Positions 1-13,260 of a stretch of 64,000 nt of DNA are shown here, piece after piece (positions within the stretch are counted from its first letter, which is position 1; every line of letters begins with the position of its first letter). Origin of the DNA: Acholoe squamosa (Eukaryota; Annelida; Polychaeta; Phyllodocida; Polynoidae); contig OX439043.1 of NCBI GenBank assembly GCA_949317995.1, positions 42,661,560-42,725,559 of the forward strand. Direction: 5' to 3'. Under the pieces are notes generated by a model. It made no database searches, was not told where the DNA came from, and saw only the letters and a list, made by a program, of their open reading frames with translations. The position numbers were made by a program, and so were the translations under genes.

Positions 1-37
1 AACTTGTCCAAAATAAGGAATTCCCTTTTGCTCATTT

Positions 38-169
38 GCGACCTACATGACTCATTCCGTGATCTACATCACTCATTCCAACCTATTCAAATTGTAGCTG
101 ACCTACCTGGCTCATTTCTGACCTTTTTAGCTCTTTTCCAACCTACCTGGTTCACTCCTGACCTACCTC
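38..169. repeat. imperfect 20-21 bp tandem repeat
   Basis: About seven imperfect units of roughly 20-21 bp, built on GACCTACCTGGCTCATTTCT, follow each other. The open frame across them is a by-product of the repeat and has no recognisable protein features. Confidence 0.7.
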
Positions 170-2004
170 CCAGTAGAAACTACTTAGTAGATGGACGTCA
201 CACAGAGGTATAGCTACATAGAATTTTGGTGTCAACTACCTAGAGTCCATTATTCCTTGTAAAAGTGCCATAAAGTACTGTAAAATATAAATAATGGAAC
301 ATAATTTGGTTCACTAACCACCATCAACATCCTCAACAGGTACAAGGCATGAAAAGTAAATATAACAGGTGGATGTTATTATTACAGATTATTATCTTTA
401 TCATCATAAAGGGCCTGATGAACTTTTTGAAAATTCTTTGTTTTCCTATGTGCTGAGAAGCTTTATAATATATGCAGAGTAAACTATGCATGTCATTAAA
501 AAATTTCGATCACTTTGATATGCCCTTGTTCACACTAGGAGGTGTACTACAAGAACAGTAACTATGTGACATCTGTTTTTGGCCTGTCTTCACCTCTCAG
601 TTGTACAACTCAATTATAGGAAAACTTATGATCAATTTAAGAGTGGTCATAATTTTAACAGGTATCCATGTACGGTTAAATCATGTTTTAACATTGAAAA
701 AATATGTAAAATCTAACCAGAAAATGCCCATAACATGTGGGCACCATCTATGACATGATAGCATTTTGAAAAATTACATTTGCATACATTTTTAATAAAC
801 GTGGCCATGAAATACCTCCACATGTTTTGACCCCTAGAAACACCAGACAGTAGTCATAAGACCAGTTGTAAAAAGTTACAACTGCTGTCACAAACCAGTT
901 ATATCTCCTTCTGAAACAGATAGTTATGACCAGTCATAGCCTACTTATGACTGACCAGATATAATAATGGTCATAACTTTACAACCAGCCCTCTCCAGTC
1001 ACAGAAATGGAAAAGTTCTGACTATTATCTGTGCCTTGTGAAACACCCAACAGGTGTAAACGTCGGGATGGTTATTGGTGGCGTTGCAGAACAGTTAGTT
1101 TTAAAGCTTCTTGTAAAAATGGTAATTTCTGCCTAACTTTGCAATGGACTATGAACCATTACCACGAGTAGTCATCAATATACAGGTAGTGGTCGCCAAT
1201 ATAGCATTGTTTCTGATGACGGTTAATCGTTGTATATAAATGCAAAAAATACAAGTTTGTTTGACGAATGCATCAGTTTGGAGTCCCGCAACCACACACC
1301 CCATCAGGATGAATAACCAGTCTGATAACCGCTATTTCTAATCCAGGAGATTTGCCTCCCATATACTAGAAAATTTGTAACCATCCTGCGTAGGGCTGCA
1401 ACGACTATCCATAACGAGAGAATACATAATAACATAGATAATCTCATGTTGAATACGTTTAATGCTGAATACTGCTTAATATATGCAACCTGTACTCAGT
1501 GAATACTCTGGAGATGGTCATGGTCTAATTTAGAGCCCTCATAAGCTGACAAACAGCAGGCAAGGCACAAAATGTCACGATCAACAAGTAGTCCGTACTA
1601 TTTTATATATGTAATCTAATGTTAGTGTGACGATCACATTATATACATAAAATGTTTTAACGATACCAATCGACTATACAATTTGTAAACCTATATTTCT
1701 GATTTGTCATCACCAAGATATGCTATTACATATGTTCTCATCAAATTGTCAACTCCTTGCATCTTGCTTTAGCAAGACCTCTGTAAATCTTTACAGAGAG
1801 AACTGAGGAAAAGGTGTATAGCTTTACTCGTTTTTATAGTACCCATTGATATTATATCAAAATGCATGGTAAACTCTTTTTCGGATGTAAAAAAGAGAAA
1901 AAAAACGTGCACGTTTCATCCTAGTGATTATCTAAGCACTCTGCCTGCTGCACATCAACCCCTGAATGTTAACATGGACTTCCTGTAACAAGCAGACTCT
2001 AGGA
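170..2004. other. AT-rich stretch without a recognisable gene
   Basis: No coding frame of note. Around 540-1030 the words CAGTTGTAAAA, GTTACAACTG and GTCATAA recur in both orientations, which suggests remnants of an old DNA transposon, but I could not define its ends. Confidence 0.4.
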
Positions 2005-2357
2005 GGGGGGGGCACTCCTCTGGATTTGGATACCATGTGTGAACACAATTTCAGGGGAAATGGGCCCTTTTGGACCCACTTTGGGCCCACTTGAGGGCCC
2101 CAAAATGAGCATTTTCACTTGCATCATAGAGAATTTTTCTGACATGTGCTTTTTGTTGATGCCATTTTTTCAGTCCTTCTTGGGGTTATCCAGAATGATG
2201 TCAGGACAACATTTATTTCATTTCCGGGTGGTTTGTGGTGTCCCCCATGTAAAGCATTCTATCAATATGATGCGGTGTCTTCCATGATTAGGGCACGTGA
2301 CCCCGGGGCTTGTTTGCACATATAAACTTTAGAAAATAAAGGGAGTGCCCCCCGCCC
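2005..2357. mobile_element. short TIR element (MITE) with G-run ends
   Basis: The left end GGGGGGGGCACTCC (2005-2018) is the inverse of the right end GGAGTGCCCCCC (2342-2353). The interior has no coding capacity. About 350 bp long. No clear target-site duplication. It is followed by C-rich, A-rich and (CAA)n simple sequence. Confidence 0.55.
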
Positions 2358-2382
2358 AAAAAAAAGACACCCCCCCAAAAAA

Positions 2383-2404
2383 CAACAACAACAACAACAA
2401 CAAA
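2383..2404. repeat. (CAA)n microsatellite
   Basis: Seven AAC/CAA triplets directly right of the G-run MITE. Possibly a retroelement tail, but no element body is recognisable next to it. Confidence 0.85.
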
Positions 2405-3493
2405 AACAGTAGACATTACCAGATCATTAAAAAAAATAATTTTTAAACATATATATGGCCGTGGTATTATGTTAACCCTATCTTTGCTATTCAACATTAA
2501 TTTACACGAATTCCCATACCTGCCTGCCTCAGCCGTGTACTGGACCCCAGGGTATACTGGACCATCTTTCTTGTATTTCCCGGGAGGCGGAAGTGCAAAT
2601 AGCCACCATTAATGAACTACCCGGATGGATCTATACAGAAGGGGTCAGAATGCCAAAGCCTATCCCCAAATGATATCATCTCAGGGTGTGGATGGTGTGA
2701 GCATGTTTGTGCATATCAATATAGATGGGGCAGGAGGAAGGGTTAACATCCGGGTGTTATAGATTACACAGAACACCCAGAAACATCCGAAGAACTTCGG
2801 AATCCCTAATTGAGAATACATTAGAGCTGTGGAGAAGATTCTGCACATGCATGGTGTAGATAAGTCAAACCCCTGATTTCAAGACACCTTCTAGGTCTAA
2901 AACAATATAGCACAGAATCGATAACTGTAGCATTGCTGCCATTGCTGACAGTGGACCACTGAGATATTGTCTTGCTAACCATCTAATTATAGCTATTCTA
3001 ACATGGCAATTACTGGGAATGCTTAAATCACTTTCCTGTGAAAAAGGACCAATATCACACTGTCCTGTATACATACATTCTCCTAACAAGTAGACGTTTC
3101 TTTTAAATAGCTTGCAATCAAATCATTCCCGAATTCATAGGAAATATACATTGTGAGTCATGGATATATGTCTGAGCAAGGTGCACTTGCCAACCCCCAG
3201 AATTCCCCTCCCTTTAGATCGTGAAAATATAGTAGTCACCTGTTAGTCATTAGTGGAATTACTGAAAGTGCTTCCCCTTTCTCACTCACCTGCAGCTCTG
3301 CCTCTGTACATGTACTTTAGATGTGGCCTACAGTAATCCTCTTTCATATCCTGAAATGTCTTATAAACCAACAAGGTTTTAAGTCTCAGTTCTTACTTCA
3401 AACTTCCTATACTGTTGTGTTTTTCTTGAAAGCAATTAAGCTCTCTGGCAGCTGGTCAGAATCTACAAACACGCAGAATATCAGAGTTCACAA
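2405..3493. other. no recognisable gene
   Basis: Apparently single-copy, AT-rich sequence. The open frames are short, lack domain features and overlap on opposite strands, so I do not call them. Confidence 0.4.
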
Positions 3494-3924
3494 GGCCACT
3501 TAAAAAAGTTTTCAGCTTTGCAGACCCGCCCGCACCATATTATAAAAAGGGCTACATTACAGCTTTTTATTTCATATTTCCTGTAAAAAATAGTGTAAAA
3601 ATCCGCATCCATTGAGAACAAATATCTTTAAGACAAAATTGTCCATATCTCAGCAAGTATTTTGAGTAGAAACATAATTTAAACAGCATATTAATTGCCA
3701 TTCCACTATTTACATTCTGATTATGTTATTTACATGGGGTAAATGTTTATTGATGATGATACTTGAAAATAGCTTTTCACCAAAAATAAATTAAGAAAAT
3801 AAAAATAAAAAGGGCCCTCCCTCGTCATCCTAAACCCAAATAAAAATAAATAAAAAAAAGCCTCCCTTCCGCACCCTTCTTTACAAAAAAGTGTCCGCAA
3901 AGCTGAAATTTTTTTTTAAGGGGC
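3494..3924. mobile_element. TIR element K, about 430 bp
   Basis: The left end GGCCACTTAAAAAAG runs into TTTTCAGCTTTGCAGAC. The right end is the inverse, with GTCCGCAAAGCTGAAA followed by T-run AAGGGGCC. The arms match over about 30 bp with a few differences. The interior is A-rich and non-coding. A non-autonomous DNA transposon; superfamily not assignable. Confidence 0.65.
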
Positions 3925-5016
3925 CTAAAGGTTGTCATCGTGAAGAGAAAGGAAACGTAATAAATGTGTTTCCAAAAACATCATCGCCTTGTTCTCCAAA
4001 GGACCCGTCTGTTTTAAATAGAGTATTTGTGACCTTCTACGCACCTGTCATAACTAGAGAGGGATAAGGTAAACACTGAACAATAGAGCGTCACAATTGT
4101 TCTTTTCGTGAATAATTGATGACAACCTTTCACTTTTAACAAACGTGACTGCATATTTTCTGTCAGGCTGAAGAGTCACAAATAAATTCATTCATTTATG
4201 AAACATTTGAGAGCAATTTAGAGGTGGTGGAACACGATGATGAAACCTCGCAATATGTATACAAAATCCTATGCATGTCAATCAAACTATACCTATCATC
4301 ACTTCTAAGCTTTTATAAACCACTTACAAAAAAAAAATACCAATGGTTGAAAATACACTTGGTCAGTGTGGTGTCTCACAAGTTGGCAAGATTTACAACC
4401 GGTCATATCTAGATGTGATAGCAGTTTTAAGATTGCTTGTAGGCTTACAATGGCAGGTGTTTCTATAAATGTCATCAGTATGTTTCTCTATATGACCTTG
4501 CAACGGTCACAATTTGACTTTAGAAATGGATATTTTATGATTATCATCATCTTTGTCTTGTGAAACACTGCACAGGTTTTCCAATAACATAATTATATTC
4601 GCCCCCCTCGTTGCATGTTTGATATCAGGCACAAGTCATGACATATCCATTAACTACTTATTTTATTACATGCTTAATCAATAGATAATCAATAGAACAT
4701 CAATAAATTCAATTTGAAAAAAAAAATTCTTCATCTCCCCATGGGACTCGAAGCCTGCCATAGTGTGTGTACACAAAAGGTTTGACAGCTTGTACTGTGA
4801 AAAAGATGAACGCCTGCACATTGGGTTCGGAGTGCGACTCGATGACCAATATACCATCAGTACACACGTTGGCAGTTTGTCACGCTGTATTACTGGTGTG
4901 ATTGCCTCTATAATTACAATGCCATTCTCACCTTGCAGATGCGAAATGCTGGGGTCACTCCTAACCAAGCCCAACCTATGACATTGTAAATACAGGCAAA
5001 CACACACACTTTCTCA
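3925..5016. other. no recognisable gene
   Basis: Overlapping open frames on both strands at 4678-5007 (109 and 72 codons) show no domain I recognise. This is non-coding or an unidentified repeat. Confidence 0.35.
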
Positions 5017-5165
5017 TCAGTCCCTGTGGCGCAATGCATCTTGGGGTCTTCCAATCAGGAGGGTATGGGTTCGACCCCTGCCCTTGGCATTAGAATTTTT
5101 GTAGGTTTTACCATGTGACATATGACATGTAAGGTGTGCCTGATATCCATGGATAACCACACTGC
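5017..5165 (+). mobile_element. tRNA-derived SINE (family S1), copy 1
   Basis: The head TCAGTCCCTGTGGCGCAATG carries an A-box-like stretch, and GGTTCGACCCC is a pol III B box. The downstream body (TTTTACCATGTGACATATGA, then TATCCATGGATAACC) is shared with copies at 24.7 and 38.9 kb. It sits at the broken 3' end of the minus-strand pseudogene, so it inserted into that gene or marks its truncation. The anticodon region is diverged, so it is not a functional tRNA gene. Confidence 0.8.
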
Positions 5166-8110
5166 TTCTGAAAAAATGACGCTTCTGAACAAAGGTCTCA
5201 TACTCCTCCTGTCCCCTGTTTGGTAAGTGGTAGAGATCAACAGTAACCTTATGAGGCATAATCCTTTGACTGATGAGACCCAGGAGTTCCTCCCCATCAT
5301 ATTTGAAGGGATCTGTAGATGATTTGATCACATTAGCTAGCTGTTCAACATTTTTTTCCTGTGTTGCTTGCAAAGCATGGGATAGTTCATGATGATGTGC
5401 CCAATTCTTTTCCTGTAGACCTGGCATTTTAGATGTCTCCTATGGTAAACGAGCAAGCTCAGGGGCAATGAAAAACAGCCTTGCTCTAGCATTTTCATTA
5501 ATGGTTATGCCTATCAGTTCACCTGAAACTTTCATCCATCGATTCTCATGTTCAATTGCGTGGTCAGGACTCATTCCAGATCTCAGGATCTGATTGCTCT
5601 AGACCTTTCATATCAGAGAGATATGAGGGGACCATTCTTGCATACTTGAGCTTGTCAAGAGCAAAAAATACTTTTTGGCCAGACTCTCTAGGGATGCCAA
5701 TTGAAGGTCTCAGTCACCCTTCTGTGTTGCTTTGATGAAACTTAGTGGCACCATAATCAGTTCCATGTAGTCTAAAAAGAACTTGAACATGGGGTTTTCA
5801 ATGTTGTCTTCATTGAACTTATCTATCTGTAATGTGACTTTCTTCTTGATTTAATCTGTTAGGTAATAGTGTTTCTCCACCAGGTCTTGGGTATCATCAT
5901 TGCATGCTCTCAATAAAGCTTGTGACAGTGCAATACATTCTTCATGTAGCTCCACGTTGTCACTGAAGAAGTATTCCTGGTAGAGAGAGAAGAGATCTTG
6001 CAGAGTTAGTACATGGGCACTGACTGCTCTCTTGATATGATTATACTCAAGAATTTGCCTTGTTGTGCTTGGACTGTATAAGTCTGCCTCAACCCAAGCA
6101 TCATCTAGCCCACTTCCTTCAATCATGCTAGGAGCTGTTCTGATCACAACCATAACAGTGTGGAGTTCCCCTATCCGCAGCAGCCACTTACCCTTACACT
6201 CCTCTCTTGCCATCTCAATCTGCTTTGCCTTCTCATAGAGTTGCATGTCTAGAGTGATGACAGTCTTCCACTCTAGGCCAACTACCCTGGTGTTGATGTG
6301 TTGTGCTTGCTTGAGGACTGTTATCAGTGTTGACCAGTTTGACACTGGTGCTTGCAAGAGACCTTGACAGAAGCCAGGTCATATGCTGTGAACTATGATA
6401 CAGCAATAAATCTCTATCCTCTCCTAGTACAAAGGTTTCATTTGAAGGTGCCTTTGGTTTGGAGGCAGGCATATGGCAAGATCTGTGTCAACTGGATTCT
6501 GAAATGACTTATTTGATGACTTTACTGGTCTTGTAATGCTGCTGTTGTCCCCTTCATATGATCGCTGGAAGATTGCTGTAGCAGTTGCGTGTGTTGTGTG
6601 CTTTCCATCAGGCGTATCCTTGTTGAAGTCAGAATTGTCAATTGCAAAGAAAATGAAGCACCCTTGCACCCAATTTGGTGGTACATAGAGTCCTTCTTTG
6701 AAGTTGTTGGCCACAACTGAATTGGCAAGTTGTGTTTCAAGGCGCAAAATCCTTGCATAATCTATGCATAGTCCAAACCTGTGTAGGACATCTATGAGTT
6801 CTTTACTACAAGTTTGCCTGGTGAATGGTGATACCAATTCCAACTTGTAATGGCCATTCTCTCTTTGCACAAAACCCTCCCACTTCTGATTTGGGGTTGT
6901 ATGTCACCTGCCTATCTGATTTATAGGCATTTAGGATGACATCAGATACTGTCACAATGTCTTTGTGAATTTTTTCAGAACGGTTTGCACTGCCAATGCT
7001 CAATGTTGGTCAAGCTATGACCCAACGCAAGAAGGAGTATAATTGTGGTGGAACATGATCATCACTGTGCAATAATGATCCATTAAACTCCCACTCCTCG
7101 GTGCAAGCAGCTTTAATGCACTTTCTTAGTATACCTGCACAGTTGAATAGGGTTTGCATGTTGTCCTTTTGGCTCTTGGCTGTTTAAATTGCTTGATCTA
7201 TGGCTGCATCTCCAACACGCTTGATGAAGACTCTCTCTGACTTTTTTTTTCTGCAATGCTTTTCCAAACTGGATATCAGGGAAATTCTCCTTCAGTTGAC
7301 GCTTGACGGTTGGTCTACTGATGTCAGGACATGTGACACCATTTAAATTCCTTAGATTTATATATGTGTCTTGCAGAGTAGCAATCTCCAGAATTTAGCC
7401 ATCTTGCAGCAGTGACTTGACCATCCTAAGGAATTCGATTTCTGCCAAAGCCAGCTTTTGACATTCTTGTAATTCTGACTCACACTCTTTGTTCAGTATT
7501 CGATCCACATTTGTGACCCAACATTTAAGATGATATTTTACATCAATGCCTCTTGCATCCTTGGGATCAATTGATGTATTTAGTCATCTGAATTGGCAGC
7601 AGCAACTGCAGACTTAAGCTTTTCAGCATTGAAGGATGTAACCTCATGAAGTTTACCCAATAAAGGATCAGCTGTGTTGCAAACATAAATGCATTGAATA
7701 TGGATCTGATGAGGACCTTGTAAATGGGACTGTCTGACTAGTTGATGGTTGGGCCTGTGGAAGTGTCAAACGAACAGGGCAGCCAGGTCATTGGTTGAGG
7801 ACTTGTGATTGTCCTGTATGTAATGCTTTGGCATATCTCTTCTTCATCGCTTCCAAAGCTTTCTTATGACAGGTTTCAGAATAGCATTCTTTGTGCCATC
7901 TAACATGACTGTCTTGCAGATGTGTACTTGTAAGACCCTGTATGCATGAAGATATAGCTGGATATGGTTCTTCCATTGATTTAAACCTTTTCTGGATGTA
8001 GTACAGGATTTTGTCATATGTTTCTAGAGCAGGATCGATCACAAAGTCCCCATCTTTCTGGTCTCCCTTCTAGCTTTTTTCTTTGGGATGATATTAGCTA
8101 GAGAATCCAT
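5166..8110 (-). pseudogene. decayed member of a multi-copy invertebrate protein family
   Basis: The reading starts at an ATG (8110) beginning MDSLANIIPKKKARRE and continues in several frames through 7788-8042, 6424-6870, 5851-6357 and 5166-5427. Landmarks in order: a C/H-rich segment HVRWHKECYSETCHKK; YARILRLETQLANSV; FIFFAIDNSDFNKDTPDGK followed by HATATAIFQ; a segment with TVLKQAQHIN, GELHTVMVV and EADLYSPSTTRQILE; then DHAIEHENRWMKVSG and HHELSHAL. From memory this order matches large uncharacterised proteins that occur in many copies in corals, lancelets, hemichordates and molluscs, whose longer members end in a FEN1/PIN-like nuclease domain. That C-terminal part is absent here, and a SINE sits at the break. 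At least five frameshifts or stops disable it, and 6900-7790 keeps no long frame. The function of the family is unknown to me. Confidence 0.7.
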
Positions 8111-11100
8111 CTTGATAGCCTGATGTTTTATCAAATTCCAACATTCACTCTACTGTGGGATCTGACAGTCAGCCTGGAAAAGGAAAGAAGGGCAGCAATT
8201 ACAGTTTAGAACTGAAGAAAAGGGCACCTTCTGGTGCCTTGTACAGGAACAGGGGTAGGGGATATCAAGTGAACAAGAAACTAGCAATTTTGAAGCACTA
8301 TATGTCATGATAACCAAACCTTTCTGGTGAACAATAACCCTGTATCATCAATGTGGATGGGATATCATTCTTAATTTCACTCTGCTTATAACGTGTTAAC
8401 TTTTATAGATGTACTTAAATCAACTAGATAGTGAGTGTAATATAATCAAATGGCTATTATGTGGTCCCTATCTTGGTATCTGTTGTTTCATTCTACATCC
8501 TGAGGCTGATTGCAAAGGTCACTTGCCAAAAATACTCTCAGGAGGGTGATTCATAAAAACTCAACATGTATAATTGCAATTTTTGTTAGGTTGATATTTT
8601 TATATAATTTCTAGATAAAATTAGCCATATGTAACACTGGGAATACATAATTATTTTTAAAATGTGGTATCTTCTTTCTCTAAAACATTTGGTTCTAAAT
8701 GCATTACATGGCCACAGATAGATGATCATTTTTTATGAATTGCCCTTGTTTGACTGTTTTCAGAGTTTACACCAGATGACAGGGCAGTTATTTGTCAGAC
8801 TATTCTAGAATATACAGCGTTATTCTGTGCAAAGTGCTCCTTTATTCTGCCAAATATCAGGACCAACTGAACCATAATTTGCTCATCACATTAATTAACA
8901 GTAAAAGGATGCAATAGAATCATATCTTAGATAATTCGGTTAAGTCTCAACTATACAAAATCGTAAGACACTCATGTCATAGATTTCATAAATGGACAAA
9001 CCCCACATGCCCTGAACCCAACAACATGTCCAAGCTAAACCGATGTAGTGTGTGATACTTACTCTTGGCTATGAAAAGTATGTTTAAAATGATGGTAGTG
9101 ATGAGAATATGATAAAAACCATCATTTGATGTGTTTGGTATGGAATAAATAGATGACAATACAGATTTAAATACAGGAATTCAGATCTTTCTGAGGTTAA
9201 AGTTACGTATTGAAAATATTGGAAACAAATGGTTTTCTGAGGTTAGAATCACCCAATAAAAACATTGAGACAAACATTTCTTAATGTTCTTTGAGTTCAC
9301 AAAATTACAAGAACATTTAAACCTAACATTTGCAAGCCTTTTATTACCATTTAAATCACGTTATTTTGTTCACTGGGTATGATGAATGGAACTAGGTCTG
9401 ATTAATAAATCTTTATTGACATTTAACCACAGAAGTATAACATGTCGTAGTCATGTCAGGATTAATTTTTTTACTTCAAATCTTCGTCCCATTGTTAAGC
9501 ACTACCTGTGCAATGAGAAACATATGGAATCAGAATACATGCTACCCTGTCTACATCCTTTAGGTGCAATGTAAATTGGACTTAAGGGTGGTATCTGTCG
9601 TTACGCAGACTGAATGCTTCAGTAGATAATCATGTCCCATATCTTTAATAATAATAGCTAAGAGAAGCCTGTTTGTGGACACATGCTCCTATGTATAAAA
9701 GATGATATCATGGCTTAAAAATATTACAATGAAAGTTGATTTTTTCACCCCTCTGACCCACCAAGATGTCATATTCGCAACCTTGGCTCAAAATTAATAA
9801 CAATGGGCGTGAATCTAGTATCTTTTAAATGAACACTGGGGAAGTAGGAGTTACAATATTATCACAATTGTGTCCATCAGGGATAAAATAACTGTTCATT
9901 TTCAATGAAATAAGGTATTTTTTCTACTCCATTATGTTCTTACTTTAAAAATAATGTATGATTGAAAGGGCCATAAAAGAGTAAGGCATAATACTGGGGC
10001 CCCAAGCACAGACATGGGTGAAGTTGTTGCTAATAGAACAGTAAGGCATGAAATCAGAGACTAGGAGTGTCATTGATATCCAATTAATTTCGACTTCAAT
10101 TATTATCATTTTTATCTTGATGAATTAATCATATTAATTATTGGGATAATGGACTTTGTTAGAGTGTTGGTTCATGTCATATTGATAAGTTTATTCGATT
10201 CCATAAATAATCATGTCAAAAAAAGAAATAATTTATGGGGTTTCAAAAGGGCAATTTTAACCTGGAGTCACTAGAAACATTCACCTATTGGCATAGAGTA
10301 TTTGAAACATTGATTATCCATAATTCCTTTGATAAGGAAAAGGTATGTATGATATTAGGAGAAATAATACAGTGTGAAGTCTTTTTTTCATCAGAACTAA
10401 CCTTATCTTGACCATAGTGTTGGACCTAGACAATATGAATAAGGACTTTCTTCTTCATAAAATCATAAAATACTTCCCAAAATTACCACACTGAAAATCA
10501 CATAAAGGTTGATTCTCAGTATATATTTTCTTCATAGTTATTAAGAATAATACATAAATTATTACATGTATTTTGGACCAATGATTCCACCATATTTCAA
10601 ACATTTTATTAGGAAATCATTGATACTAAGTGTCGGACTCAAGGTATGTGTCCCTCTTAGGGTGAATCTACCCTAGATGATTTGAGCAATTTAAGCTATT
10701 ATTTAAACAAACCTAAGAGTTTCAGGGAATCCCTGATATTGTAACAACTTTTAGGACACGTTTAAAGTTATGAGGCAATGCAGCCTTTGATATGTACATT
10801 AGGTACTGTTGATATAGATCATGAAGCTACACTGCAGGTAAGGGGATAAACACTGTACCCTATTCACCACAGAAGAGTAACTGACACAGTACCAGCACAT
10901 GGAGCATGGAGGCAGGTGCCAGGGAGGTGGGGAGCTAGGGGGGGCATCACACTATACCGCTAGAGTGTACTGCCCTGCTGTGTCATGTCCACGATTTTTA
11001 CTGCAATCTAACATTTCCTAATGTTGATTCAACACATTATGAAAGTTTAAACAACATTAAATTGACATTGAATTGTTACCTGGGATATATAGGCTATATA

Positions 11101-11523
11101 CATATATATTGGGTAAAATAATACAATGGCTTACCGTCAAGGTAGTGTAGATCTCAGAGATCTAAGTTGATAGGCTTTGCATTAGACAAACACTAGGGGC
11201 TGAAAAAGATCAACAATTTTTTATGTTATCATTAAAACTGGATACATTTTTGAGTAACAATTATCTACAATCATTATTTCCCATGGTAAGGGTATCAAAG
11301 CATGCTGTCTCAGCTTTTGGTTGGTGTCTTGCTGAACCATATATGTTAAGAATTTGTTCAACTATGAAGTAAAATGTAAAGTAATATTTGAAGAGTTGCA
11401 ATACCGTACTGGACTTTGTTTGTTTACATTTCCAGGTTCTTTACATAGCAGACAGTGTCCTGTCACTTAAATCTCATCATTTTATCATTATACAAAATAA
11501 TAATTTCTAATGCAGAATAATAA
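8111..11523. other. 3.4 kb AT-rich gap
   Basis: No protein-coding signal, RNA gene or clear repeat boundary. A 62-codon open frame at 9386-9574 has no supporting features. This could be old, unrecognisable transposon sequence or neutral intergenic DNA. Confidence 0.4.
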
Positions 11524-11616
11524 CCCAGCAAATTGTGGTGACCTTTTGCCATCTTGTGTAATGCCCTCACGACCGTGGTCTTATGAAAAAAAATCTGGTC
11601 ATCTGTTGCTATAGCA

Positions 11617-11815
11617 CAAGGTCACCAGGGATGACGATGGTCGTGAGCACGCAGGGTCACCAGGGATGACAATGGTTGTGATCACACAGGGTCACCACAG
11701 ATGACAACAGTCATAATCACACAGGGTCACCACAGATGACAACAGTCGTGATTACACAGGGTCACCACAGATGACGATGGTTGTGATCACGCAGGGTCAT
11801 GCCGGATGGCAAACA
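11617..11815. repeat. 35-bp subterminal tandem array in element A
   Basis: Five full units and one partial unit start at 11617, 11652, 11687, 11722, 11757 and 11792, an exact 35-bp period. Each contains AGGGTCACCA followed by GATGAC and a GTGATCAC-like word. Subterminal arrays in DNA transposons often bind transposase; that role here is inferred. Confidence 0.9.
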
Positions 11816-13019
11816 AATTTTTTTTGGGGGGGGCGGGGGTTCTTTTATTCATCAATTTAAACATCATTGATTTAGCTGTTCATTAATTTGTGGTCCTCTC
11901 CATCCATGCTTCTGTTCTTGATGCTCCCCTGAATTACTTGTGGAAGTCCCTGTTTAAAGATAAGGAAATAAAAGACATTTAATCATGAATACAGTACTAT
12001 ATCACAAGTTTATGAAATATGTGTATAGCTTTTATTATATCATAAATAATAATTCACACAAAGAGGGTGCATGGCAAATTTTATGCAAACCTCTATTCCC
12101 CTCTCCTGGTTAAGCATTAATGACATGCACAGCCATGCATGGACATTTAATGGTGGAGGAGGTCTCAAAAATCCACCATTAGATTTACCAATTGATGTGA
12201 ACAACCAGCCAAAGAATATGACTGCTGCCTGCTATTCTTTAAATCAGAAATGAATGTTATTAAACAAGGTGTACAAGACCTAACTGACAATATCAGTTGC
12301 TGTATATGTCACAGTAAACTGTATATTGTACAAATTACGCGAGGAATACTAGGAGCCAACTCACCTCACATCTGTTCTCCTTGGTCTCTGCCTGTCTGTT
12401 GTGAAATCTGGGTAAGGTTCTTTGTTCTCAGAAATTTGGAGGGAAATTTGAAATGGACCAATCAGAACATAGTGAACTAGGCTGGTGGTCATTGTCGGTG
12501 ATAGCTGGTCATGGTGAGTGAGACTGCTGCTGACATCGTGAGGATGTGTCATGCGTCATGAGAGATGCTATGATTTGGGTCAGACAGGGTATGTTCCCCT
12601 ATTATCACCCAATGCAATAATGTAATGCTCTATCACTAACTGTTCTTACCTCTTTCCAATAGATTTAATGCACCATAAAGGTCAGAGCACATCAAATTTT
12701 CTTATTTTTGTCAGACCAAGGCCTATTAATGCCTACATACAATGTGTATTGGGCACAATGTCAACTCAGTGTTAAATCCCATGTAGACAAAAGAAACTAT
12801 CATTTATTTCTTAAATATGAACACATAACCACAATTATAGCATTCATTATGCTCTATATGTTCATGCTATTTACTAGCATATAAAGGACCTGATCCATAT
12901 ATAGCCTAGGATTATGTATAATAACATTTATTTGCAATGCCCCATCCATAAAGCAAAGACAGCATCAACTATAGAGTTATCCTAGTCTGTTAATGCTGAC
13001 ATCCTGGTGATGAATCGTC

Positions 13020-13260
13020 ATGATGAGTTGAAATTGACAGGGGTTGGCGAAAGATCATGCAGGTTCAACTAACGACTTATGTGATATTGGTGATGATTCG
13101 CCATGATGAGTGAACCCTCACAGGGGCTGGCGAAAGATCACGCATGTTCAATTCACAACATTTCTAAGGCAGGTGATGAATGGTGATGATGAGTGAATAC
13201 TGACAGGGGGTGGTGCAATGTCATGCCCTGCATTATCACTAGAAAAGTGATTCACCACCC
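13020..13260. repeat. right subterminal repeats of element A
   Basis: Three diverged copies of a roughly 80-100 bp unit with GGTGATGAATCGTCATGATG, GACAGGGGTTGGCGAAAGATCA (quoted in part) and a GTTCAA word. The same GGCGA/GTGATGA vocabulary fills the right side of element B. Confidence 0.7.

Noticed and set aside
4678-5007. 109-codon minus frame as a gene
   Set aside because: No recognisable domain; an overlapping frame of similar length exists on the other strand and a SINE lies next to it.
11617-11815. CRISPR-like array (regular 35-bp spacing)
   Set aside because: Units are directly adjacent without unique spacers and lie in a eukaryotic transposon.
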